This document shows positions 1-9,924 of a DNA stretch of 39,890 nucleotides, piece after piece. The stretch is taken from the NCBI GenBank assembly GCA_947380655.1, contig CANCRX010000023.1, positions 1 to 39,890 on the forward strand, given 5' to 3'. Each line of letters opens with the position of its first letter. Within the stretch, counting starts at the first letter, position 1. This DNA is from Alcaligenaceae bacterium (GTDB lineage: Bacteria > Pseudomonadota > Gammaproteobacteria > Burkholderiales > Burkholderiaceae_B). The notes beneath the pieces are model-generated. The model saw only the letters and a program-made list of their open reading frames with translations, made no database searches and was not told the DNA's origin. The translations under genes were made by a program, and so were the position numbers.

Positions 1-821
1 TCATCTATAAGCTTTCTGCGGATATTACGGATCAGTATCAAACCTAGTAAGGTCAATACTAAATTAACTTCTAAAAGATAAGGAACTGAGTAACGCGCAT
101 CTATAGCCACACCGAAATAACCCTCTCTTAGCATTTCAACGCCATGTACTAGTGGGGAATAGAGCAGAACTTTTTGTATGGGCAATGGCATCCAAGCAAC
201 CATTGTGAATGCACCTGTCAAAGGGAGTGCTAAATAAAGAATGATATGGACTACTCGATCAAAAATTTCTGAGGACTCACCCATGAAAGCGGCCAACATT
301 CCAGCGGCGAAAACAAACCAGGCAAATAGACACCAGGCAGTGAATGCTTTGAGTGGATCTACAGGCAATTCCATTAAACCCAATCCCCAAAATACAAAGG
401 TTAGGAACACTAACGACATTGTGCAGGCGGCGAACTCTAATAAAGCTCTTGAATAGATCAGATCAATCACTCGCACATTTGGATGGTAAAGGAGTCCTTT
501 GTTATAGGTCGTGTTATTCGCAAGGCGGTTAACCATATTTCGCCATAAAACTATGGCTGAATATCCTGTTAGCGCAAACCCCGCCATAGGCATGCTGTTA
601 CCTTGCACATGCGCCATACCAGCCACAGTCCAGAGTATCGTCACCCCCACCGAAAACATCATCGGTTCAAGAAACAACCACAAGAACCCAAGCCCGTGCC
701 TACCGTATCGGGTAATGATCTCTCGTAAAAACAGTGCCCCGATTACCCTTCCCTGAATCCGGAGCGACCCAATAAAGGTATCTCTACGAGGATGAACTGT
801 GCGAACTATTTCCTCACTCAT
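1..821 (-). CDS. kpsM: Capsule polysaccharide ABC-2 transporter permease, KpsM/BexB/CtrC type (3' end cut by window)
   Basis: Inner-membrane subunit of the ABC exporter that moves finished capsular polysaccharide out of the cytoplasm; it would pair with a KpsT ATPase, expected just beyond the window start. I translated the minus strand from an ATG at 821: 273 codons are open and still in frame at base 1. The N-terminus is typical of the family (MSEEIV, then LFLREIITRYGRHGLGFLW at about residues 33-51), followed by several hydrophobic spans and the late LLYSPLVHGVEMLREGYFG segment. Family members are about 258-270 residues, so only the last few codons are likely missing. The start overlaps the stop of the upstream kpsE-like gene by one base (TGATG), so the two are translationally coupled. 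The ORFs on the other strand here are antisense shadows. Confidence 0.9.
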   Translation of the reverse strand, partial: MSEEIVRTVHPRRDTFIGSLRIQGRVIGALFLREIITRYGRHGLGFLWLFLEPMMFSVGVTILWTVAGMAHVQGNSMPMAGFALTGYSAIVLWRNMVNRLANNTTYNKGLLYHPNVRVIDLIYSRALLEFAACTMSLVFLTFVFWGLGLMELPVDPLKAFTAWCLFAWFVFAAGMLAAFMGESSEIFDRVVHIILYLALPLTGAFTMVAWMPLPIQKVLLYSPLVHGVEMLREGYFGVAIDARYSVPYLLEVNLVLTLLGLILIRNIRRKLID

Positions 822-1735
822 CAAACGTGATGTTCCTTAACACCAGCAACCAGCAGCATCAAAATCCCCCAAAACACCATACTTAGCACCAAAGTAGTAA
901 CAATCCCTTTTAACCTTTCAGGCAAAACAGGATAATCAGGTTTAACCGGCTGGGTTATACGCTCTATATATACTTGCTTTCTAATAGCCTCGATCCGCGA
1001 CTGCTCCAAGGCAGTCATGGCAGTTGCAAGCTGTTGTTCTGCAAAGGTTTTTTCTAATGCTAGCCTTTGCTGTGCCATGACTTGTTTATCTGGCTGATTG
1101 TCAGATTTTTGTGTGCGCACCTGCATTAAAGACAAAGTTGTATTTTCTACCTTAGCTTTAGCTATATTGACCTCGTCATTAGCGCTTTTTAATAAGTCCT
1201 GTCTGGCGCGCTCATTGAGCTTATTAACAAAAGCCTCACTCATCTCGATTAACTTGAGATTAATGTTGAGTGCGTCTTCTGGACTAAACCCTTTAACGCT
1301 TAGTGTGGCGATCGATGAGGCACTGTCCACCTCTACCCCAACATGCTTTTGATAATACCGATAAAATGCCTCAAGACTTGAATCCCAATAACGCCAGCCA
1401 GGAAAACGTTCAATCGCGTCTATCGCTGGATCTGAATAAGCGTCTTTGATTTTCAAGTCCTGATTTAAGACTTTCATCGCGTCGCGTGACAGGATGTATT
1501 CCCTGACCGCAAATGAATCCTCATCGGATTTGGACACGCCTATTTTGCTAAACATATCCATAAATGACGATGAGCCGAGCTTTTGTGGGCTACGGATCAC
1601 GAATTTGGATTCGGTCACATATATATTAGAGGCGTAAAAGCCGAAATATGCTACCGCCACTACCGTTGGTATAACCACGGTAACCATAAAGAGTGCACTT
1701 TTCCAAAGCTGCCGCTTTTTTTTTCTGTGAATCAC
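821..1735 (-). CDS. kpsE: Capsule polysaccharide export inner-membrane protein, KpsE/BexC/CtrB type (polysaccharide co-polymerase family)
   Basis: Periplasm-spanning adaptor thought to link the KpsMT exporter to the outer-membrane OPX channel. It has a cationic N-terminal tail, a first membrane helix at about residues 14-34, the family signature ITVTESKFVIRSPQ-like at about 38-51 (seen as IYVTESKFVIRSPQ), a periplasmic helical region, and a second membrane helix at about 278-298 followed by GVKEHHV. The start is GTG at 1735, with AAGGTAAG just upstream. At 304 residues it is shorter than KpsE, BexC or CtrB (about 375-390): both ends are intact and the missing part is in the central coiled coil (see findings). 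A run of nine A lies in codons 4-7. First visible gene of the export operon; kpsM follows with a one-base overlap. Confidence 0.88.
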   Translation of the reverse strand: MIHRKKKRQLWKSALFMVTVVIPTVVAVAYFGFYASNIYVTESKFVIRSPQKLGSSSFMDMFSKIGVSKSDEDSFAVREYILSRDAMKVLNQDLKIKDAYSDPAIDAIERFPGWRYWDSSLEAFYRYYQKHVGVEVDSASSIATLSVKGFSPEDALNINLKLIEMSEAFVNKLNERARQDLLKSANDEVNIAKAKVENTTLSLMQVRTQKSDNQPDKQVMAQQRLALEKTFAEQQLATAMTALEQSRIEAIRKQVYIERITQPVKPDYPVLPERLKGIVTTLVLSMVFWGILMLLVAGVKEHHV

Positions 1736-1989
1736 TGACTTACCTTAGTGCGCACAACCTGAGTTATACGTGTAAACCCTCAAAACTATGTCTTTATAAC
1801 TTAAATACTTCTCAAAAGTAAAATATAATTTTTTTTATTCGAAGTATTCCGAATAGCGTACGTGGAATGTAACATAAGGTTATAAAATTAATAACTAATT
1901 AACTTATACTTAAAATAGTTGCTTATCATTTTTACTCTGACATTTGAGTACTATACCGTATAGCTAATTACATTTATTAGGATTTTTCT
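1736..1989. promoter_or_regulatory. AT-rich divergent intergenic region between the capsule export and PKS operons
   Basis: 254 bases without a gene, strikingly AT-rich compared with the genes on either side, and it must hold promoters for both directions. For the plus strand the best candidate is CTGACA at 1937-1942, a 16-base spacer and TATAGC at 1959-1964, followed by a TTAGGA ribosome-binding site at 1977-1982 before the GTG start of the PKS. No canonical ops/JUMPstart element (GGCGGTAGCGT) was seen, although an RfaH-like protein is encoded in the locus. The promoter call is visual and weak; the AT-rich character is certain. Confidence 0.4.
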
Positions 1990-4900
1990 GTGGCTAAAGC
2001 AGTTGCCATTCTTGGTCGTGCCTATACCCTGCCCTCAACAAAGCCAGACCAATTTGGTCGTGATCTGCTTGAGGGGAAAAATCTTATTTCTGCGGTTGCA
2101 CAAGATCGTTGGTCCCTAGAGGGCTTTTCTCACTCGCAGAAAAATCATCCTGGTTCAGCCTATACGTTTGAATCGGGATCAGTAGGAGATGTGAGTCAAT
2201 TTGATGCTGCTTTCTTCGGGATTTCCCCTAGAGAAGCCGCTCAAATCGATCCTCAGCAACGTGTGCTGCTTGAGCTGAGCTGGCAGGCTTTAGAGGATGC
2301 GGGGATCAAGCCCTCATCCATGCGGGGTACTTCCTGCGGTGTATATATAGGCATAGCGAGTGCGGACTACTCCTATCGGCTAGCAGAGGATATGGCCTCT
2401 ATCGACTCGGCTGTAGCCACAGGCAACACGGCGAGCATTTCTGCTAACCGGATATCTTATTTTTTTGATTTGCGTGGTCCGAGCATGGCGATCGACACGG
2501 CCTGTTCGTCTTCCATGGTGGCTTTTCATCAGGCCTGTCAGGCGATCCGCTCAGGGGAAATCACCCATGCGCTGACTGGCGGCATTAGTCTGCATCTGCA
2601 CCCGTATGGGTTCATTATTTTTTCCAAGGCGAGCATGTTGTCTCCTAATGGCAACTGTAATGTCTTTGACGAGGCAGGTGATGGCTATGTGAGATCCGAG
2701 GGCGGCGGGATATTTGTGCTCAAAGATTACGACCTGGCTGTTGCAGACGGAGATCGCATACTCGCGGTTGTTGCGCAGTCTGCGGTCAATACCGATGGTA
2801 AAAAATCTGGCTTGACCATCCCGAAACCTGAGGCGCAGGCAGAGTTGCTGGTTTCTACTTATGCTGCGGCAGGGATCACGCCTGACGAGATTTCTTATAT
2901 CGAAGCGCATGGTACAGGGACCGCGGTCGGTGATCCGATTGAGACGCTGGCTCTCGGTACGTCTTTAGGTCAGCAACGCCAAACGGCTAGCCCACTACCT
3001 ATAGGCTCGGTTAAAAGCAATCTGGGACACCTCGAGGCGGCTTCAGGAGTAGCGGGTTTGGTTAAAGCGTTGTTTGTCGTTGAACAGCGCAAAATTCCTC
3101 CAACCATAGGGATTAATTCACTCAATCCCCGAATTGATTTCAAGGGATTGAATCTGGATGTCGTGACCGAGACGCGTGAGCTGCCGCTGAATCAGCCTGT
3201 GATTGTCGGCGTGAACTCTTTTGGGTTTGGCGGGGCCAATGCCCATGTGATTTTGCGAAGTTATGATGCAGTGCCGCAACTCTCACACTTTTCTAAAACA
3301 CCAACTCTCCTCTTTATTTCAGCTGCGACTCCTCTCGCGTTGCAAGCGACTGCGATCCGTCTTTCGCGTGCGCTCACTGAGTCACTCTCGAACGGCGAAG
3401 ACCCTGCAAAGTTTCTCTACGACGCGGCCTATCAGCTAGCGTTTAGACGCGAGGCGTTTGAACATCGTGCCGTATTGTTTAGTAATGATTTTGCGAGTGA
3501 TAGGTCTAAAGAATTCTCCGGTCAACGCACGCTTGAACAACTCAGCAAACAACTGGCCGCTTATGCCGATGGCTCGGATAACTCTGGTGTCGTCGCTGGT
3601 GTGACGTTAACCTCTGGCGTCTCATCGCACGGCTCTGATACGTATGCCATGGGCCCTGCGTTCTTTTACTCAGGCAATGGCTCGCAATGGATTGGGATGG
3701 GGCGGGCTTTACTTGAGGATCCCGTATTTAAAGAGTCCCTCCAGGAGATCGATGAGACCTTTGCGGGTCTCGCTGGTTTTTCTATTGCAGAGCAAATCGC
3801 TGGTTTGCTGCCAGAGCTGAGTTACGACAATACCGATATCGCTCAGCCTGCGCTCTTTGCTGTGCAGGTCGGGGTGACAAGGATGCTGGCTGCGATGGGT
3901 GTCACACCTCAAGCGGTCGCAGGACACAGCGTGGGCGAAGTTGCCGCAGCCTGGGCCGCAGGCATTCTGGATTTGCGATCCGCGGTTGAGGTGATTTATC
4001 ACCGTAGTCGTTTGCAGCAGCTGACCAAGGGCCGCGGCAACATGACGGCGGTAGCACTGGATATCGATACGGCGACTCTCTGGCTCTCGCAAGAGGGACT
4101 GTCTGAGGTCGTATTCATCGCTGGCGTGAACAGCTATCGTGGCATCACTATTGCTGGCACGGATACAAACTTGACGGCATTTGAGTCGAGGCTGACGCGC
4201 GAGCGCATCGGCTTCAAGCGTCTGGAGCTTGATTATGCATTTCATAGTCCGGCAATGGATGGAGTCGAGGCGGAGATTGAGCGGGCGTTGGGTCATATTT
4301 CTCCTGTAGCGGGATCGATTCCTTTTTACTCTTCAGTCACTGGTGATTTACTCGCTGGTACGGCGCTTAGCTCTGACTACTGGTGGAGAAATATTCGCCA
4401 ACCTGTGCTCTTTGAGCTCGCGACCAATGCCTTGCTCGGTGCCGGTCATCAGGTCTTGGTGGAAATTGGTCCACACCCTGTGCTTAAAGGGTATCTGAAC
4501 GATGGTCTGAATCAGTTATCTCTTCGCGATGATTCCGCGGACCACAAGTGTGTGGTACTCACTTCCCTGAGTCGCCAGCATGAAGGGATCAAGGATGTTC
4601 AGGCGATCGTTGCGCGAACCTGGATCTCGGGTGCGCAGCTGGATCTGTCGGTATTTTTCCCCGCACCTGGTGAGCACGTCTCGCTGCCCTCCTACCCTTG
4701 GCAGAAAGAGCGTCACTGGCATACGGTCAGCGCGGAGTCTCCCAATACTCTCAACCGTGTCATCGAGCATCCTTTACTTGGCTATCGTTTGCCTCAGCAT
4801 GAACTGCTCTGGGAAAATCAGCTTGATCAATACAAGCACACCTTCCTGGCGGATCATGTGGTGGGTGATGCAGTGGTGTTCCCCGGTACGGGCTATGTGG

Positions 4901-7900
4901 AGCTCGCTCTGGCTGCTGCCGGGTGTTGGCACCCTGAGGGTGTCACGCAGCTCGAAGATCTGGAGATCCTGTCTCCGATTACATTTAACTCCAATCATGG
5001 CAAAGTATTGCGTGTGGGTATCGATGCGGCCGATGGTCGGATCTCCATCCAGACGCGCGACTTGATGAGTGCCGAGGGCTGGACACTGAATGCCCGGGCA
5101 CGAATTATTCTGGATGCCCGCTTTCCTGTTGCGGATATAGATTGCGCAGTGCGATTAGAGTCACTTGCAAAACTATCGGTGCGTAGTCCTGATTTTGATG
5201 GGGCTTCCCATCTGGCGTTGACTCGACTCGTGGGGCTGCAATACGGTGAGGCCTTTGAGGCGATTCGTCATGGATGGTTAAGTGATAGGGAGGGCCTCTC
5301 TTCGCATGATCACGTGACGGCTCTTTTTAATATACCTGAGTCGATTACCGGATCACTGGACAAGTTTCATGTCCACCCTGCTCTGCTGGACTGCTCGTTT
5401 CAACTGATTATCCAGATGTTGCGTGACCGGATTGATTTGAGTGAAGGGATTGCTTTTGTACCCACTCAGATTGGGCGTATCTCCCTGCAATCAGGTATGG
5501 GCGTGCCTCACCACGTCGAGGCTAGGTTACTGCGTAAGCTGACACATTCTTTACTCGCAGAATTTACGTTGTTTGATGCTCAGGGCCGTGCGATTGCACG
5601 GATTGAGGGTGCACGATTCAGGCGTGTACGTCTACAAAAAGCAGTTGTGAGTGCGGTGCAGAATATCCATACCCGCTATATCCCTCTTCCCCTACAACCA
5701 GGGATGCATGTCTCGCGAATTAGCTACCAGAGCGTGCTTGAGGCGGGAAATGATATCGCCCGCAGAGCGGTTCTGGATCGTAACTACCGCAATTATGTCG
5801 ATGAGCTCGATCCGCTTCTCGATGCACTATGTAGTGCTTTCGCTTTTGAGGCGTTGACCAAGCTGGGAGTAAACGAGGACGCTCATGCAACGTCGCTTTT
5901 GATAAAAGAGTTGGCAGAGCGCTCACCCGAAACAGCCCCACTGCTCCAGCATTTGATTAGGCTCTGCATAGAAGATGGCAAAATTGTCCAGGATGCCGAG
6001 GGCATCAAGTTATGCGGTGCAGAGGCCGACGAGATCGATAGTGCCAACATCTCTGAGGTTGATGCCTTAAGCATCTGGAACACGCTGATCGCGGATTATC
6101 CGGATTATTTTTCTGTCGTACACACCGTCGGTAAGGTCGGTCAGCACCTGAGTCAGATCGTGAGTGGTGAACAAACACTTGACCATGTTCTGGGTAAAAT
6201 CTCTGGGCTAGCAATGCTGACCGATGAGCTCGTCGGCAATGCAGTCAAAGCCAGGCTGAACCGCGCTGTACGTGGCGTCTTTGGGCATGCACTGGAGCGC
6301 AGGGATCCTGCCGAGCGTCTTGGACTGCTGGAAGTCGCAGCCATTAAACCCACAGTCGCTAGTGAAGTCGGCCTGCTGGAGCAAGCGGATCACTGCGATG
6401 TCGTATTTGCCTGTCCTGAGTTATCTGAACTGGAAAACTTGAGCCAGCTCAGTGAGAATTTCCCACAGCTGCAATTAGATAGTTTTGTAGAGCGTTTTAC
6501 AGATGGCTTAACGCCTCCAACAGGCTGCGCGCCTCGTAAAGACTACCGAGTGGATCTCGCGATAGTCTGGCTGCAGTTTGACACGGCAACACTGAATAAT
6601 CAGGCGATCGACTATGCGCTCAGGCATTTAAAACCAGGCGGTACGCTAGTCGTCGAGGGGATGCATCGGACTCGCTGGCTGGATTTTGCATTGGGTGGTC
6701 GCGCGAGCTGGTGGGTCGAGCAATCGAATCAGGAAAAAGTCTCCATGCAGCGAGAGCGTGCGCTGTGGGAGTCCAGGCTCGCTAGTCTCGGACTCGAAGA
6801 TGTGCGTCACATGGATACGACCCACGAAGCAACAGCCGGATCTTTCATGCTGGTCTCGCACATGCCACTGTCAGCGACTGTGCAGTCTCCCATTCAGGAA
6901 ACACCTCGCAGCTGGTTGCTAGTCGACGATGACACCGAGACGAACCAGCTTTTACGCGATGGTCTTTGTGCTGGTTTGCAGCAGCGTGGCGACATCGTAT
7001 CTGTTTTGCGTCTGAATGACTCACAAACTGAAAGTAATCTGATTGCTGAGCATATGCTGTCCATGCGTGCGGATTTTGGAGAGCTCGACGGGATCATCCA
7101 TATCAAGGGTCTGGGCGTTGAGTATTTATCCACGATGCCTGCCAGCGGGACTGCGCGGTCCACGAATGCGGCGCAACTGCTCAAAGCATGTCAGGCGACT
7201 AATACTCTGGCTCCTGTGTGGTTCATCACACAAGGAGCGCGTGGGGATTTGGCATTACAGGGCTCTGGTCAAGCGCCTGGTCATGAGATCCATCTCAGCT
7301 CCGACGTAATGTTTAGTGGCTTTATCCGAACGCTTGCTAATGAAAACAATACAAACCGCATACAGCAGATAGATTTGAATGCGGATCAGCTGGAACAATC
7401 TCTGGTTGAGGCGTTGATTGAGGAACTCACGCTTGGCAGTGCTGAAACGGAAGTCGTATTAACTGCACAGCCAGGTCGTTTTGTGCCGCGTTTACAAACG
7501 GGGCACGGCGAATATGCTTATCAGGCGCCACTGGCTAAGGACAATATTTCGTCAGCTGCGGCTAAAGCCATCGATCACAGTCATCACATTCAGCTCAATT
7601 TTAGTCAGCCGGGGCAATTACGGAATTTGCAATGGCAAGCTGTTCCCTCGCGACTACTCGCGGATGATGAGGTCGAGCTCGAAGTCGAGGCGACAGGTCT
7701 GAATTTCAGGGATGTCATGTATTCGCTCGGGTTGCTCTCTGATGAAGCGATCGAAAATGGTTTTGCGGGTGCCACCATCGGACTCGAGTGCGCAGGAAAA
7801 ATCACGCGTATTGGTAAACAAGTCACGCAGTTCGCAGTAGGTGAGCGCGTGGTGGGTTTTGGTCCTGCTTGTTTTGCTAACCGTGTCGTGACGAAAGCGG

Positions 7901-9924
7901 CAGCGATTTCTTACATACCACGTGCACTCTCCTCAGAAGCTGCTGCGACCATCCCCAGCACATTTTTGACAAGCTATTACGCTTTGGTACATCTGGGCAG
8001 GCTTGAGGCGGGTGAAAAAATCCTGATTCATGGTGCGGCAGGTGGTGTGGGACTCGCGGCGATCCAGATAGCGCGCTGGTGTGGTGCAGAGATTTTTGCC
8101 ACGGCAGGCTCTGACGAAAAACGTGATCTGCTGCGCATGATGGGGGTTGACCATGTTCTGGACTCGCGCTCACTGAGTTTTGCCGAAGACATCATGGAGC
8201 TCACGCATGGCCAGGGTATCGATATGGTGCTCAACTCGCTGGCCGGTGAGGCAATCAATCGCAACCTAAGCATCCTCAAACCGTTTGGCCGGTTTTTAGA
8301 ACTGGGCAAGCGCGATTTTTACGAAAACACGCGCATTGGTTTGCGGCCGTTCAGAAATAACATCACGTATTTCGGGATCGATGCGGATCAGTTGATGAAC
8401 GAGAGGCCTGAACTGACAGCCAAGCTGTTTGGCGAAGTGATGGCTTTATTTGAAAAAGGCATCTTGCACGCCCTGCCCTTTACTAGATTTGAAGCGCGAG
8501 ATGTGGTGGAAGCTTTCCGCTTCATGCAGCAGTCGCAACAGATCGGCAAGATCGTGGTGACTTATCGTAATGGGATTCCTGCGGTCAGTGCGGCAAATGC
8601 GGCAAATGTCACCGGCGCGTGGGCAGAGGCGGCTGCTCATAAGCTTGAGCTTGACAGTCATGCGAGCTATCTGGTGACCGGGGGTCTGGGCGGCTTTGGT
8701 TTACGCAGCGCGCAGTGGCTCGCCGAAAAAGGCGCGCGACATCTCATCCTGCTCGGTCGTCGCGGACCCGACACTGAAGAAGCACGTGCCGGCATTCAGT
8801 CTCTGGAGGCAATGGGCGTCAAAGTCTCAGCCTATGCCTGTGATATTACGGATGAGGCATTGCTTGCGTCAGTGCTCTCACCGTGGTTGGGACAGCTCAA
8901 GGGCATTATCCATGCCGCTGCGGTGATCGAGGATAGTCTGATTGAGAACTTGTCAGCGGAGCAGTTTGAACGAGTGTTACGCCCCAAAGTCATGGGTGCG
9001 CTTAATCTGCACACGCTTACAACCAGTCGGTCGCCAGATTTTTTTGTAATGTACTCGTCCGCGACCACGCTGTTTGGTAACCCTGGGCAATCGGCCTATG
9101 TCGCAGCAAATGCAGGACTTGAGGCGATCGCCGCAATACGCCGTGCAAATGGCCTGCCAGCGACCTGTATGCTCTGGGGTGCGATTGATGATGCGGGATT
9201 TCTCGCGCGCAACACGCAAATCAAAGATGCCCTGCAGCACCGCATGGGTGGACAAGCATTGTCCTCTGCTGAGGCACTTGAGCATTTGGAGCAAGCCATC
9301 CTGAACCAGTTCAACAACGAGGGTGTGCTGGAACTGGACTTTTCTGCTTTAGCTAAATTTTTGCCGACAGCACAGTCACCCAGATTTCATGAGCTGGCAC
9401 GTCTGGGTTCGCAATCGCATCAGGATGATCAAAAGGCTGAAGATATCCCACGACTGCTCAATGAGCTCGATCAAATCGCCTTAACAGCGGTATTTACCGA
9501 CATTGTTAAAAGCGAACTCTCCCAGATACTGCGAATCGCACCAGAGAAAATCGATGCAGGTAAATCGATCTATGACATGGGACTTGACTCATTAATGGGC
9601 GTTGAGCTCGTTGTAGCGCTAGAGGCACGCTTTGGTGTGCGTCTGTCGGTCATGGCTATCACGGAAAATCCCAGCATAGAAAAGTTGACGCAACGTTTAA
9701 TCAGCTTGTTACGCTCTCAAATCAGTTTGCTACAGTCACAGAATCCTCTTTCGTCAGAGGCGACCCGCAACACGTTAGGCAACGCAAAAACCAACGCACA
9801 CACCGAACAGGTCACCGAGTTAGTCAAATTACATGGCTCGGATTCGAGCGAAGAGGAAATCGCTGCACTCGCAGAGAGTCTTGAACTGCAGACAACACAT
9901 CAGGCCGGGAAATTTTTACAATGA
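1990..9924 (+). CDS. wcbR: Iterative highly reducing type I polyketide/fatty acid synthase of the capsule locus, WcbR-like (KS-AT-DH-degenerate MT-ER-KR-ACP)
   Basis: One 2644-residue module that should build a fully reduced acyl chain from malonyl-type units. KS: Cys172 in DTACSSS, His307 in EAHGTGT, His347 in NLGH. AT: Ser647 in GHSVGE, His752 in YAFHS. DH: His956 in ADHVVGDAVVFPG and Asp1134 in HPALLD. About 1230-1610: methyltransferase-like region with no recognisable SAM glycine motif. ER: about 1880-2190, with HGAAGGVG at 2014-2021. KR: TGGLGGFG at 2230-2237, Lys2333, Ser2357, Tyr2370, Asn2374. ACP: GLDSL with Ser2534. There is no thioesterase, so the chain must be released by another protein; the next gene, whose ATG overlaps this stop, is the obvious candidate. 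GTG start with a TTAGGA site 7 bases upstream. The same architecture and locus context occur in Burkholderia wcbR. The exact chain made cannot be read from sequence. Confidence 0.93.
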   Translation: MAKAVAILGRAYTLPSTKPDQFGRDLLEGKNLISAVAQDRWSLEGFSHSQKNHPGSAYTFESGSVGDVSQFDAAFFGISPREAAQIDPQQRVLLELSWQALEDAGIKPSSMRGTSCGVYIGIASADYSYRLAEDMASIDSAVATGNTASISANRISYFFDLRGPSMAIDTACSSSMVAFHQACQAIRSGEITHALTGGISLHLHPYGFIIFSKASMLSPNGNCNVFDEAGDGYVRSEGGGIFVLKDYDLAVADGDRILAVVAQSAVNTDGKKSGLTIPKPEAQAELLVSTYAAAGITPDEISYIEAHGTGTAVGDPIETLALGTSLGQQRQTASPLPIGSVKSNLGHLEAASGVAGLVKALFVVEQRKIPPTIGINSLNPRIDFKGLNLDVVTETRELPLNQPVIVGVNSFGFGGANAHVILRSYDAVPQLSHFSKTPTLLFISAATPLALQATAIRLSRALTESLSNGEDPAKFLYDAAYQLAFRREAFEHRAVLFSNDFASDRSKEFSGQRTLEQLSKQLAAYADGSDNSGVVAGVTLTSGVSSHGSDTYAMGPAFFYSGNGSQWIGMGRALLEDPVFKESLQEIDETFAGLAGFSIAEQIAGLLPELSYDNTDIAQPALFAVQVGVTRMLAAMGVTPQAVAGHSVGEVAAAWAAGILDLRSAVEVIYHRSRLQQLTKGRGNMTAVALDIDTATLWLSQEGLSEVVFIAGVNSYRGITIAGTDTNLTAFESRLTRERIGFKRLELDYAFHSPAMDGVEAEIERALGHISPVAGSIPFYSSVTGDLLAGTALSSDYWWRNIRQPVLFELATNALLGAGHQVLVEIGPHPVLKGYLNDGLNQLSLRDDSADHKCVVLTSLSRQHEGIKDVQAIVARTWISGAQLDLSVFFPAPGEHVSLPSYPWQKERHWHTVSAESPNTLNRVIEHPLLGYRLPQHELLWENQLDQYKHTFLADHVVGDAVVFPGTGYVELALAAAGCWHPEGVTQLEDLEILSPITFNSNHGKVLRVGIDAADGRISIQTRDLMSAEGWTLNARARIILDARFPVADIDCAVRLESLAKLSVRSPDFDGASHLALTRLVGLQYGEAFEAIRHGWLSDREGLSSHDHVTALFNIPESITGSLDKFHVHPALLDCSFQLIIQMLRDRIDLSEGIAFVPTQIGRISLQSGMGVPHHVEARLLRKLTHSLLAEFTLFDAQGRAIARIEGARFRRVRLQKAVVSAVQNIHTRYIPLPLQPGMHVSRISYQSVLEAGNDIARRAVLDRNYRNYVDELDPLLDALCSAFAFEALTKLGVNEDAHATSLLIKELAERSPETAPLLQHLIRLCIEDGKIVQDAEGIKLCGAEADEIDSANISEVDALSIWNTLIADYPDYFSVVHTVGKVGQHLSQIVSGEQTLDHVLGKISGLAMLTDELVGNAVKARLNRAVRGVFGHALERRDPAERLGLLEVAAIKPTVASEVGLLEQADHCDVVFACPELSELENLSQLSENFPQLQLDSFVERFTDGLTPPTGCAPRKDYRVDLAIVWLQFDTATLNNQAIDYALRHLKPGGTLVVEGMHRTRWLDFALGGRASWWVEQSNQEKVSMQRERALWESRLASLGLEDVRHMDTTHEATAGSFMLVSHMPLSATVQSPIQETPRSWLLVDDDTETNQLLRDGLCAGLQQRGDIVSVLRLNDSQTESNLIAEHMLSMRADFGELDGIIHIKGLGVEYLSTMPASGTARSTNAAQLLKACQATNTLAPVWFITQGARGDLALQGSGQAPGHEIHLSSDVMFSGFIRTLANENNTNRIQQIDLNADQLEQSLVEALIEELTLGSAETEVVLTAQPGRFVPRLQTGHGEYAYQAPLAKDNISSAAAKAIDHSHHIQLNFSQPGQLRNLQWQAVPSRLLADDEVELEVEATGLNFRDVMYSLGLLSDEAIENGFAGATIGLECAGKITRIGKQVTQFAVGERVVGFGPACFANRVVTKAAAISYIPRALSSEAAATIPSTFLTSYYALVHLGRLEAGEKILIHGAAGGVGLAAIQIARWCGAEIFATAGSDEKRDLLRMMGVDHVLDSRSLSFAEDIMELTHGQGIDMVLNSLAGEAINRNLSILKPFGRFLELGKRDFYENTRIGLRPFRNNITYFGIDADQLMNERPELTAKLFGEVMALFEKGILHALPFTRFEARDVVEAFRFMQQSQQIGKIVVTYRNGIPAVSAANAANVTGAWAEAAAHKLELDSHASYLVTGGLGGFGLRSAQWLAEKGARHLILLGRRGPDTEEARAGIQSLEAMGVKVSAYACDITDEALLASVLSPWLGQLKGIIHAAAVIEDSLIENLSAEQFERVLRPKVMGALNLHTLTTSRSPDFFVMYSSATTLFGNPGQSAYVAANAGLEAIAAIRRANGLPATCMLWGAIDDAGFLARNTQIKDALQHRMGGQALSSAEALEHLEQAILNQFNNEGVLELDFSALAKFLPTAQSPRFHELARLGSQSHQDDQKAEDIPRLLNELDQIALTAVFTDIVKSELSQILRIAPEKIDAGKSIYDMGLDSLMGVELVVALEARFGVRLSVMAITENPSIEKLTQRLISLLRSQISLLQSQNPLSSEATRNTLGNAKTNAHTEQVTELVKLHGSDSSEEEIAALAESLELQTTHQAGKFLQ

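Noticed and set aside
241..756. Two plus-strand ORFs of 71 and 81 codons
   Set aside because: They lie opposite a KpsM-type permease that translates cleanly on the minus strand; their products have no family features.
1736..1989. Search for an ops/JUMPstart element before the PKS operon
   Set aside because: No GGCGGTAGCGT-like sequence found in this gap or in the gaps around the RfaH-like gene.
3709..4296. 195-codon minus-strand ORF inside the PKS
   Set aside because: Antisense to the AT domain, whose active-site residues are intact; Cys/His/Arg-rich shadow composition.
4580..5065. 161-codon plus-strand ORF inside the PKS
   Set aside because: Alternate frame over the AT-DH junction, with Ser/Arg/Trp-rich shadow composition.
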